Part shown: positions 11,181-21,816 of the stretch, one piece after another | How the letters are laid out: the number at the start of each line of letters is the position of its first letter | Position numbering within the stretch: the stretch's first letter is position 1 | NCBI GenBank assembly: GCA_965644315.1 | Contig: CBFFRQ010000079.1 | Location: forward strand, 186,001-250,000 | From: Caecitellus pseudoparvulus | Taxonomy: Eukaryota; Bigyra: Bicosoecida | Reading direction: 5' to 3' | Length of the DNA: 64,000 nucleotides | Translations under genes and position numbers: made by a program | The notes under the pieces: generated by a model | Told to the model about the DNA's origin: nothing | The model's input: only the letters and a program-made list of their open reading frames with translations | Database searches by the model: none

Positions 11181-11252
11181 GGGGTTATGGTCTAGTGGTA
11201 TGATTCTCCCTTAGGGTGGGAGAGGTCCCGGGTTCAATTCCCGGTAACCCCC
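11181..11252 (+). tRNA. tRNA-Pro (AGG), copy 2
   Basis: Identical over all 72 nt to the copy at 10710-10781, with anticodon AGG at 11213-11215. The nine bases immediately upstream (CAGTGTCTT) and the CTC plus T-run downstream also match, pointing to a local duplication 471 bp apart. Confidence 0.96.
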
Positions 11253-11254
11253 TC

Positions 11255-11260
11255 TTTTTT
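11255..11260 (+). terminator. Pol III T-run terminator of tRNA-Pro copy 2
   Basis: Six T residues starting three bases after the tRNA end, in the same arrangement as copy 1. Confidence 0.85.
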
Positions 11261-11524
11261 GTCTTTCTCCTTCCAGGCTCTATTTCACGGCTCTACTCCA
11301 AATGTTTGGTTGGTCACTTGCTGTCACTTTTCGAACGATGGAGTACATGTCTCTTGCAAGCCCTCGCTCTTTCAGCGCAGTGTTCCTCCGCACACAGTGT
11401 TGGCGTGTTGGTCTCTGCCGCGCTCTGCGCCAGCCCTGCACGTGATACTTAGGCACAGCACCTTGGTGCCTGTGACGAAACCTTTTCTCTGTTGCAGCAT
11501 TGACGCCTGTGTACCCTCCTCGCC

Positions 11525-14500
11525 ATGTCTCTAAAAGGAAACGGCATCATCGGTATCCGTAGGGAGGACAAGAACAAGTGGGAGCGAAGGGTACCGCTGA
11601 CACCAGACCATGTGGCAACCCTGGTCAGTGCAAGGCTGCGTAGCCTCCTGCGCGAAGCAGAGGCCACAGAGCATGCTGCCCCCGTGTGATGTTTGCAGGT
11701 CAAGGCTGGCGTGACAGTGCTCGTGCAGCCCAGTGGACGCCGCATCTTCCCTGATGCCGCGTATGCTGCAGCTGGTGCGAAGCTGACGGAGGACTTGAGC
11801 CCGGCTTCCACCATCCTGGCGGTCAAGGAGGTACCCCAGGACTTGCTCATCCCTGACCGCACCTACGTCTTCTTCTCCCATACCATCAAGGCGCAGGTGA
11901 GCGGTTGGGCGCCTCTGTTGCTGGCATGTGCTCTGCTGATGCAGGGTTGCATCAGAGCTGGCACAACTTCCGCAACCCGACCACCCCGACGCTGCAGGAT
12001 TACAACATGGGCTTGCTGGACACGCTCCTGGAGTCACGCATCCGCATGATTGACTATGAGTGCATCACCGAGGGGGGCAAGTTCAAGGGCAAGCGCCTGG
12101 TGGCCTTCGGGCGCTACGCTGGCGTCGCAGGCATGATCGACTTCATCCGTGGCCTGGGCGAGCGATGCCTGGCCACAGGGTACTCTACCCCCTTCCTGAA
12201 CGTCGGCTCTTCGTACATGTACCAAGATGTGGAGACTGCTGCGGCTGCTGTGTCCAAGTGTGGCGCTGCCATCGCAGAGTACGGTCTGCCGGAAGCCATC
12301 ACCCCCTTCATCGTGGCATTCACGGGCCGCGGCAACGTGAGCAAGGGCGCCCAGGAGATCTGTGCTCTGCTCCCCCACAAGGTTGTCACGCCAGAGGAGC
12401 TGCCTGACATCGTCGCCAATGCCACTGGCAAAGACAAGACCCATACCGTGTACATGGTGCAGGTGACCGCCGAGCACATGGCTCGCAAGCGCAAGTCACG
12501 GCCCACCTCCCTGGACCTGTCCACGTACACTGCCAGTGGGGCGGCAGCGGGGCACGCCTCCCTGCCTGCGCCTGCTGAGTTCTTTGACCCTGAGTTCCAG
12601 CGGGAGCACTACCGGGCGCACCCCGGCGAGTACGAGGGGGTCTTCCACGTCGCCATTGCTCCTTACGTCAGCGCCATCGTCAACTGCATGTACTGGGATG
12701 CGCAGTTCCCACGCTTGATGACCTTGGCACAGAGCCGAGCGCTGACTCCCCTGTGGCGCTGCGTCGGCATCTGCGACATCTCCTGCGACCACATGGGCTC
12801 CATCGAGCTGCTGAAGGAGTTCACGTCCATTGATGAGCCCTTCTACGTGTACGACACTGCGACGGACGACATCCACCGTGGCGAGGAGGGCATGAGCAAG
12901 CCCGGCATCCTCTTCCACGCTGTGGACCACCTGCCTTCTGAGCTGCCTGCGGACGCGTCCAAGCACTTCGGTGATGCGCTGGCACCCATGCTGCCTGCGT
13001 TGGCCAACTCAGATGGCTCCAAGCCCTTCTCTGAGCAGGACGACCTCCCCGTACCCCTCAAGGGTGCTGTCATCACCGCCCACGGGGAGCTCACCCCCAC
13101 CTTTGCGTACATTGCCGAGCTGCGGCGAGCCAACGAGCGAGCACGTGCGACACGAGGCTTGAAGCGCAGCCGGCGTGACAGCTTCCTGTCCGTGCGTTTG
13201 ACTGGGCACCTCTTCGACACCGGTGTCATCAACCGTGTCCTGGATGCGGTGGAAGATGCGGGCTGCTCTGCCAACATCGCAGAAGTGGACCTGGGAGAGG
13301 ACCGGGACTCCTCCACCTCCCTCTCCCTGCAAGTGTTCTCCCCTGAACCGCAAGGGCTCGTCGCTGCCCTGGGTGCAGTCGGCACCCTCGTCGCAGGCAC
13401 GGATGGCGTGGAAGTCACCGACGCCGAGGGCGCGCCCTTGGAGGTGCTCGAGGAAGTCGCTGGTGAGGTGGCCGCCTCACCCATGGCCACGCAGCAGAAG
13501 TTCGCGTCCTCTGCGTCTGCCGCACGCTTGCCCCTGTCCTCCACCGTGTCAGGTGGTGGGCCAGTCAAGGTGCTGCTGCTGGGGGCAGGGTTCGTCTCGG
13601 GCCCCCTCGCTGACTACCTGCTCAGGCGCCCCTCCACCTCCATCACAGTCGCGTCCATGTTCAAGCACGAGGCTGACGCCTTCGCTGCGGCCCGGCCCCG
13701 CGTCACACCCATCGTGCTGAATGTCGCTGCGGAGGAAGAGCGCCTGGGGCAGTTGGTGGCACAGCATGACTTGGTGGTGTCCCTCGTCCCAGCTCCCTTC
13801 CACCCCCTCGTGGCCAAGGCTGCTATCGCCGCCAAGAAGCACATGGTCACCGCTTCCTACATCTCGCCGGAGCTGGAGGCGCTGGGTGATGCCGCCAAGG
13901 CGGCAGGCATCTGCATCCTGAACGAGGCCGGCCTGGACCCCGGCATCGACCACATCTCCGCAGTCGCCTTGCTGGACAAGGTGCGCAGCAGTGGCAGCAA
14001 GGTGCTGTCCTTTTCTTCCGTCTGCGGTGGGCTGCCTGCCCCGGAGGCAGCGGGGAACCGCCTGGGCTACAAGTTCTCCTGGTCCCCCCGTGGCGTCTTG
14101 ACCGCGTCCCGCAACGCCGCCGCCTGGCTGTCTGGTGCCCGCCCCGTGGAAGTGGAGGGTCCCCTGCTCATGTCGGCTGCTGCACCATTCCGACTGGCCC
14201 ACAACCCAGCCTTTGCACTGGAGGTGCTGCCCAACCGCAACTCCACGCCGTACGCGGACAAGTACGGCATCGCAGGGGTCCCACACATCTTCCGTGGCAC
14301 CCTACGGTACGCTGGCTTCCCCAAGCTCATGTTTGCCTTCGCCCAGCTGGGCTTCTTGAGCCTGGATGCCTCCGCCGAGCTGCAGACGGGCGAGGGGGAG
14401 AGCTCCCCAGACTTCTCCAAGGGCCCGCCTATGCGTGGTGTGTTGGCCCAGTGTGTGGGGGTGGACCCCGCGGAGGCTGTGTCTGGTGCTGTGGACGATA

Positions 14501-15138
14501 CGGCTCTCACAGCAGCCATCCTGGGCAAAGTCATCCCAGCGTGGGAGGCAGCTGCTGCTGAAACTGCCTCGGCACGCCTTGCCACAGACGTGCGCACCGC
14601 TGCCGCTGCTGCCGCGGGCGAGGATGTCGCTGCCAGCGCGTGGGGCAAGGGCGACAGCCAGCAGCTGGAGGAGGTGCTGCGTGCGCTGGACTTTTACAGC
14701 GCCACCACCCCCGCCCCCCGCACACAGAGCGGGTCTCCCTTGGACACCTTCACTGCCATCCTGTCTAACTCTGCTGACCTGGCGTATGCCGCCGGCGAGC
14801 GGGACGCAGCCCTGATGCAGCACGAAGTGTACGCTGTGCGGCCAGACGGCTGCGTGGAGCGCCATGTCTCCACCCTCATTCAGTATGGTGACATCAAGAG
14901 CAAGATCACTGCCATGTCCAAGACTGTGGGTGTCACTGCTGCCATCGGCGCGCAGCTCATCCTGGATGGACGGGGCGGCGGCAAGACTGCTGGCGTCGCG
15001 GCGCCAGTCACCAAGGACTGGTGGGCTCCCATGCTTGAGGCATTGGAGGAGGAGGGCATCGCCATGGCCGAAACGAGTGAGGTCCTCCCCGCTGAGGTTG
15101 GCGAGGCGGTTAAGGCCTACCTCGCATCATCGGCTTGA
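11525..15138 (+). CDS. LKR/SDH: Bifunctional lysine-ketoglutarate reductase / saccharopine dehydrogenase
   Basis: Exons 11525-11623, 11699-11896 and 11998-15138 give 1145 residues. The enzyme starts lysine breakdown: the N-terminal half joins lysine and 2-oxoglutarate to saccharopine (NADPH) and the C-terminal half splits it to aminoadipate semialdehyde and glutamate (NAD). The N-terminus (GIRREDKNKWERRVPLTPDH) is the AlaDH/PNT-like LKR fold, with HTIKAQ|DYNMGLLD restored exactly across the second join. Residues ~495-575 (LTGHLFDTGVINRVLDAVED) match the LOR/SDH domain known from plant enzymes. SDH begins near 621 with the Rossmann loop LGAGFVSG and has NEAGLDPGIDH. The animal enzyme is ~926 residues and the Arabidopsis one ~1064. 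No mitochondrial presequence is evident, so it is probably cytosolic. Introns are 75 and 101 nt. Confidence 0.95.
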
Positions 15139-15256
15139 GAGGAGGAGGGATTCATGGGGCATTGCACCACCCTCGCCAAACTCCAATACATGCACGCATC
15201 ATTCACGGCCACTTTCGGCTTGTACAAACACGAATTGAACGGCAGTGACAATCAGC

Positions 15257-16656
15257 ATGGGCTCCTCCACCTCGTCCCTGGGTGACGATGCCCAAGCCAA
15301 GCAGCTACGGGAGGTGAGTTGCTGCGGCCGCTCTCACGAAGTTTCTGCCGAGCGGCAGACCCGCCTGCGGCTGCCTGCCGCGACATACTGAAACCTGATC
15401 TCCACCTCTACATGATGTGCAGGTTTGTCGGGCTCATAATCCTGACTATGCTCCTGTGATTGTGTCCTGGAACGACGGTAGCAGGTGCGTTTCGTCCTGT
15501 CACGTTGCGTGGCCACGCCTTGCCAACACGCCAAATTGACACAACTCGGCTGCTGCTCCGTCATCGCAGAGCCGCGGGGTCCTGTATGGGGAGCAACATC
15601 ACCGATGTGTGCTTGAAGGGCAAGGATGGCTCCAACTTCCTCGTTGTGCGCTCGGACAACTTCGACGAGCGCATCGGGCAGGTGCGAGCCTCAGATGTTG
15701 CTGTGGTTGTGGGAAATGTCCCTGAGGGTGCAGGCGAGGCGGCACCAGGCTCCCTGCGGCCCATCACCCTGCAAGAGTACCTGGAACGGGCGGGGGACTT
15801 CGGCAGCTACGCTGGCGTGCCTGCCGGCACGTCCCTCTTCGACGCCGACCGCGATGCCAAGGTGGGCATTCGCTTCCAAGTGGTCTTCCTGCCTGTCGGC
15901 GAGGACGGCGCCATCGAAGTGTACAACCAGGCCTACAACTACCAGACACGCAGTGCAGAAGACCCCAAGAACGTCATCCTGCTGGCCACGACCCAGGGCA
16001 CCTTCCTGCAGCAGGATGGGCCCGGCTCCGTGCCGCAGTACCTGCACAAGAAGGACGAGGCTTCGCCCTCCGGGTACAGCTGCACTTACTTGGAGGCACT
16101 GCGCACTAAACACGGCGTGAGCATGGAACAGAAGGAGACGAAGGAGGAGGCAGCAGCTGCGGCAGCGGCAGGCAAGGCCACCTCAGGCGTGCTGGGCATT
16201 CGCTCCATGGGCAAGGGCTTTAACCGCCTCATGACGGTGCAAGTGCCACTGAAGCAGCTCACACCACAAGGATTCGGCGGTTATTCCAGTGACAGTTGCC
16301 TGGAAGACGAAGAAGATTGTGACTTTGCCGTGCTGTCGGCGTGTGCGCAGGCAGTGCCGACACGCAGCATGTGCAGCGCACCACCCGCAGCTGCCACCGG
16401 CAGCTCAGTCAAAGCAGCACGAGTCAGCCACGGATCGCAGGCAGGGCCCATGCAGATGCCAGCCAGCGGCAACTGGGTGCGGGACCCCGACTGCGCCATC
16501 AACATCACAGTGCAGTTCTACTTTGTGGTGGAGAAGGGCACCAAAGTGAACGAGGACGACATCAAGGCTGCGATTGACCTGTGTGAGACGGCCTTGCAGG
16601 GCTGTGAAGCTGACGGCAAGCTCATGGACGAAGGCATGTGGTGGATGCGGGACTGA
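15257..16656 (+). CDS. Predicted N-myristoylated protein of unknown function
   Basis: Exons 15257-15313, 15423-15484 and 15570-16656 close in frame to 401 residues. The start MGSSTSSLG fits the N-myristoylation rule (Gly2, Ser6), so the protein is probably tethered to a membrane. The first half looks like a compact mixed alpha/beta domain with the run VSWNDGSRAAGSCMGSNI and the distinctive segment VYNQAYNYQTRSAEDPKNVI. A short Glu/Ala-rich helix (KETKEEAAAAAAAGKA) and a Ser/Ala-rich linker with an acidic patch (LEDEEDCD) lead to a final motif, INITVQFYFVV, followed by DIKAAIDLCETALQGC. No family was recognised; the well-ordered core suggests a conserved protist family rather than random coding. 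Introns are 109 and 85 nt. The gene lies between LKR/SDH and TAPT1 on the same strand. Confidence 0.75.
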
Positions 16657-16884
16657 GGGTTGCAAGCCGCCGTTTGTCGTGGTGTCCCAGCTGCTCCAAT
16701 CACGAACCTGCGCAACAACCAATTCAGATCTGAGACCGGCCTGTAACGATAAAAGCAGCAAGTCGCAGATGCCTTCCTGGAGAGCCTTGCATCCAGACTT
16801 GTCAGCGCTGTGAGGGGGGTTTAGCCCATGAAGTTTCCCTTCGCCGAGCACCCGCAACTGGAAGCTTGACCACACAGCCAGCCC

Positions 16885-19204
16885 ATGTCCGCTCCAGAAC
16901 GCGGCGCCACGAGCGCAGATGGCCAAACAGAGGAGGCGACCGGGAAGTCCACTGTGCAAGATGTTCCCCGCTCCCTCAATGATGAAGGCAAGCCCCCACG
17001 CCCCTGGAAACCACGTGTCAAGGGCAGCAGGGTGGGGTCAAATTCCGCAACACGTGCCTCCCAAGCCCCGGCATTCGTCCGCACGGAGCAAGCTGCAAAC
17101 CTGCGCGGCTCCATGGGATTTCGACCTGAAACGCTGTGGAAGTACCTATTCAGCGAGCTTTCGTGGGGCACGGTAAGGAGCCAACAAGCACGCAGGAAGG
17201 CGTGCCGGCGTGCCAGCACAAGTGACCCACACACCCCTCCCAGGCTGAGACGGCCAGTGGCGTTCCTTCCGTGTACCCCATCCACAACGTTGTGAAAGTG
17301 CCCCTTTATTTGGAGCGGGTGAGAGAGGCCTGCGTCGAACACCTTGAAGCCGGCGCTGTATACCGGCGTTGCCTTGCCCTTCGCAGTTCCTCCTCATGGG
17401 CGTGGCTGCCTGCGCGAACCTGCTGCTGCACAACTTCACCTTCCTGCCTCTGCGCTTCCTGCACGCATGTTGGGCTCTACTTGCTACGTGCTTTGGGCGG
17501 AGAGGAGGCCGCAAACGCCTGGTTACGGATGCGCTGCTGTACGACCTGATGCGAGGCATCACCATCTTGCTAGCTGTGGGGCTGCTGAGCCTCATCCAAA
17601 TCAGCTATGTCTACCACTACATCAGAGGCGAGGCCTTCATCAAGTTGTACGTGATTTTCAACATCCTGGACATCTTGAACAAGCTCCTGTGTGCTCTGGG
17701 CCAAGACGTCTTGGAAGGCCTGTACGAGGCGACGGTGATCGCGCTGGGCCCGACGCAGGCCAAACAGAGCAACAGCCAGGAAAAGGGCATCTTACCCCCC
17801 TTTCTGTCGCTCGCCATTCACATCGTTGCAGCTGTGGCGTATGTTTGGCTCCACTCGGCCTTGCTCTTCACCCAAATCGTCTGCTTCAACGTTGCCATGA
17901 ACAGCCGCTCTGCTGCGCTGCTTACGCTGCTCATCTCCAACAACTTCATCGAGCTCAAGGCCGCCGTCTTCAAGCGTTTCGGAGCAGAAAACCTTTTTCA
18001 GGTTGCTTGCAGTGGTAGGTTTCTGGTCATCGCCAGCGCCAAGCGCGCTGTGCCTGTCTCAACCGTCGCACCTCCCCATCCGCAGATGCGGTGGAGCGCT
18101 TCCAGCTCCTTGTGTTCTTCGCACTCGTGCTGCTCCAGGAGTACTCTCCTGGGAAGAACATGGAGAACTTGGTGAACATGGCTGGTTTCATCATGGGGGC
18201 TGAGTTCTTCGTTGACAACGTGAAGCATTGCTTCATCGCCAAGTTCAACAGGCTGGACCGCTACATGTACACACACTTTCGGGGCATTCTCGCCCACGAC
18301 ATCGTCTCCACTCGCCTGCACATGAAGGAAACGCTGGATCCCACTCATAGCCAAGGCCGGCGCCTAGGGCTACCCGTCATCCCCATCACCTGCGTCGTGC
18401 GTGCCTGCCAGCCCTGCTGCCTCCCTGCATGCGTACGCCTGCCACGCTCCCCGCCGTCGCGCTCCACAGTGGATACGCCTTGTGCATGAGAAGCTCTTGG
18501 GAATGGAATTTCAGTTCCTTTCAGTGCAGGGTGTCGTGTGGGGCCTTGCATTGTTTCTTTTCCTGCTGCTCCTGAAAGTGCTGGTGTCCATGGGTCTGCT
18601 GCACCTCGCTTTCCACCGTGTGATGAGTGAGCCCCAGTTGGCGCAGCGGCTGGGGCTCGTCGTTCCCTCATCTCCGAGCCCAGATAAATCGGAACTCAGT
18701 GCTTCGTACACGTCAAAGATCTTCAGGGCAGTGTTGACTCCTCACTGCACGCCGCAGCGTCCTGTCACACATGCGCCACCTGTGCCAATTGCACTCCCTC
18801 CAGCTGCTCAAGATACTCGAGCTGAGAAGACGGGCCCGGGTCCATCGAAGCCCCACGTCAGTGCATCTGATGGGGACAGCGATGCTGCGTCTAGCTATGA
18901 TACGCTGGCATCCACTGATGGTGCATCTGCGCCATCGTCCCCAGGATCCGGCGTCCGACGTCGACTCAGGGTTGACAGCTTGAGTATGGAACCGGGCATG
19001 GACAGCACGGTACCCGCCAGGACTCAGGAGGTTGAACCAACACCTGCTACCGTGCCAGGGAGTGCTGCCAGCTGCATTGGTGGCCCTCGAGCGCTGCCAG
19101 CTGTCGCGCCTGAGAAGGAACGGGGAGTGGACCCGGACCAGATGCTAAAAATCATCAACAGTGTCGGCCGCTACACCCTTTCAGCAGCTCGAGTACCACT
19201 ATGA
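16885..19204 (+). CDS. TAPT1: TAPT1/Emp65-family transmembrane protein
   Basis: Five exons (16885-17172, 17244-17318, 17387-18014, 18086-18396, 18470-19204) close in frame. The family core is plain: LWKYLFSELS, then FLLMGVAACANLLLHNFTFLP, FIKLYVIFNILDILNKLLC, GQDVLEGLY, SNNFIELKAAVFKRF and VKHCFIAKFN, with several hydrophobic membrane spans. The family acts at the ER and ciliary base in animals and in ER protein quality control (Emp65, with Slp1) in yeast. The N-terminal ~80 residues and the C-terminal ~180 residues are disordered and Ser/Pro-rich. Introns are 71, 68, 71 and 73 nt. The last 34 coding bases overlap the end of the opposite GT41 gene. Confidence 0.92.
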
Positions 19205-21653
19205 AAGCACGAAAAGGCACTGCGGCCCATGACCTTGCCGTCCGAGTCTCGCACAAGCACAGCGACACCCTGAACAGGGTGCGGTGTTTTTAGCCACACG
19301 GTGTGCTGACAAGGAGCACACGTGGGGAGGACTCCCATGACTGCAAGACACAGATGATGATGAGAACAGGCTGGAGGGCTCAGCACTGTCACGCTGCAGT
19401 CACTCCCATCCCCGTACTGCAGTTGAAGGCCCAGAGGCGATGGATGATCTGCAACAGCGCGCACCTTCGCTGAGCGGGCTTTGTCTCCGAGCAGTCGGTG
19501 AGCCCGGAGCAGGAAGCGTGACCATTCGTGCACCGGAGTCTCGCTCCGAACTCCAAAGAGTGCCCTCTCAGCCACAATATGCCGCGCTGATGCTCTCTCT
19601 CCTGGGTCCGCATCTGCCATGGACCGCGCAACACGCAGCGCCAGTTGCACAAGGTCTGACGAGTTGCGGGCAACGAGGTGGGACAGGCCAAACGCATTTA
19701 GCATGGCCATTGTGAAGCGCCCTCGGAGCTCTGGCCCCGGCCAGGAAACAACGGGAGTTCCAGCGAGCAGCGCTTCCAGAGAGGACGTGCAGCCGCCGAA
19801 GGGCCAGGTGTCCAAGATGACATGGACACTTCCAAGCAGCCGCACAAAGTCCTTGTGGCGCCTCTGCGGGACAAAATGCACTCTATCCAGAAGGCCTGCC
19901 GGGAGGCCAGCTGCAGCAGTTGCACGCAGCAGGCGCTTTGAAACTAGGTGACTCCACGCAGGATCCTTGCCGGCCAGCAGGATCAGCTCAGCCCTGCGAT
20001 CACCATTCAGAACGTCAATCATGACGCTATCAAAGTCAGGGTGCAGTTTGTACAACATTTGGGGGACTGCAATCAACACCGGCCGCTGGTGGGTGGGTGA
20101 GTGGGCATGAGCAGCAGCAAGAACCACGGCAGCTGAGCGGGCTCCTTGCAAGATGCCCTCCGCAGTCTCCTCGGACAGCAGGGGGTATGGGGTGTGCAAG
20201 AATTGTGAATGGAAGCCTTGTAGCCGCACAACTTGCTCTGAGTAGTGTAGCTTTGCGGAGCGGGGCTCCAGTGCGTCGAAGCTCACGAAGTAGTCGATGG
20301 AGGCCAGGCCAGAAGTGACGCTGTTCCCGTGGGACGTGATCTGCACGGGTGCAAGCCGCCCCAGTGCGATGAGGTACAAGAGCTGCCCCATGCCAAGCTC
20401 GGGGTACACGATGGCGTCAAATGCCTCCGCCGCGATGGTTTCTTGATGAGCTGCCGCGACTTCTGCTAGAGACATGCCTTCTGCTGGTGGAGAGAGGACC
20501 TGCACGTTGCCCAGTTCAGAAACAAGCCACGAAGCGAGGGAATCCTGCTCATCGCTGAGAACATACACAGATACCTGGAACACCGTTCGAGGCAGCGTGG
20601 TGAGAAGTCTGGCAGACATCTTGGTGACTGAGTGGGTAGTCAGCCCCGACAGCACAAACCCAACTCGCATTTGGAGCGCGCCTCTCGCGGTTTGTCGAGC
20701 AGGGCAGGCTTCAACCTGGACGCGGGAGAGGTGTGGCTGGCCAATCTCGTGCACCCTGCCCACTTCCGACCTCAGGCTCGCTTCGGGCAGTCCATGGTAC
20801 GTGCTGTGGTATAGAGTGTCCACAAAACTGCTTTGGGGAAGGCCTGGTAAGCGCTGCTGGAGACAAGAAAGACCTGCAATCAGCTGTGCGCGTATTTTGG
20901 CTGCTGATTTCTTGATCTGCAGAATCGGCGGCAAGAGCGTGGAAAGCTGTGACATGTACGCGCCTGGGTCCTGGCCGGCGCAAAGTGCGACAGGCACCTC
21001 TGCGCCAGGCAAACCTGCCTGCAGCAACGCCTTGCTCAGGGTTTGACGCAACTTCAGTGCTGCTGCGCTGCAGACTGGTGCGCCATTTTCATTGGCTGCT
21101 TGGAGTGATTCCTTGAGCGCCTTGATGGCAATGTGCGACTGCCCAAGCTGAACGAGCGCCTCTGCCCACTCATGCACGTGAGCTGGGTTTAACTTGGCTG
21201 CCTGCCCCAGAGAGTCTGCTGCTTCCACTACCTGCCCCAAGGAACGTTGGGCGGCAGCCATGTTGCGCCATGCGGCCTCGTGGTAAGGAGCAGCAGCCAC
21301 AGCCTGTGAGGCACGTGCAGAGGCGTCATCGACTGCAGACACGCATGAGCTATCTCTTGGGCCCATACCTGTTGAAAGTGGGGAATGGAAAGAGCTGGTT
21401 CCTTTGACAAGTATAGTGCTGCGCCTCTGCAGTGGTGCCAGCCTGCCTTCAATCCTGCCGACGCACTGGCGCCAGGCGGCGAAACCTCGCGCAGCCAGGC
21501 CACAGCTTCCGAGACATTCCTCTGCAGCATCCTCATGCAGGCATCTTCAGAGAAGCCTACCTCGGAGCTTTTTGTGTGCACCGAAAGACAGGCACATGTG
21601 CTGAGGACCAACAATGCCACGCTGAAGGCAGGAGACCACTTGCAACGCAGCAT
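19171..21653 (-). CDS. GT41 (OGT/SPINDLY-like) glycosyltransferase with signal peptide
   Basis: Two exons, 21653-21369 and 21303-19171, joined across a 65-nt intron at phase 0, give 805 residues. The start MLRCKWSPAF is followed by a hydrophobic core (SVALLVLSTCACLS), a likely signal peptide. TPR-like helices follow: the join restores HFQQ|AVAAAPYHEAAWRNM, then EAADSLGQAAKLNPAH. The catalytic region resembles family-41 transferases: VGFVLSGLTTHSV, ALGRLAPVQITSHGNSVTSG, IDYFVSFDALEPRS and DTWPFGGCTSSLEALLAGTP. Canonical OGT adds GlcNAc or fucose to Ser/Thr of cytosolic and nuclear proteins; a signal peptide would instead place this enzyme in the secretory pathway. TPRs are few compared with animal OGT. 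The neighbouring (-) gene is also secretory. Donor specificity cannot be read from the sequence. Confidence 0.85.
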
Positions 21654-21816
21654 CTCCGGTCCAAGTCCTCAAAATCCGCAAGTTTCATGACCGCCCACAA
21701 GACGCGAAGTGACATGGAGCATGCCAAGAAGGGGGTGCGCTGGGGCCTACATCCTGAAGCGCGTGGGTTTTGCCACGACAGCGAAATAGTGCATTGCATG
21801 CTGCGTATGGTGGGGC

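Noticed and set aside
11897-11955. Shorter LKR/SDH intron 2 ending at 11955
   Set aside because: It would insert 14 extra residues after HTIKAQ. The acceptor at 11997 gives HTIKAQDYNMGLLD, which matches the family without a gap.
21323-21368. Shorter GT41 intron ending at the CTGCAG near 21323
   Set aside because: The phase does not match the first exon; the acceptor at 21304 is in phase and restores a TPR helix.
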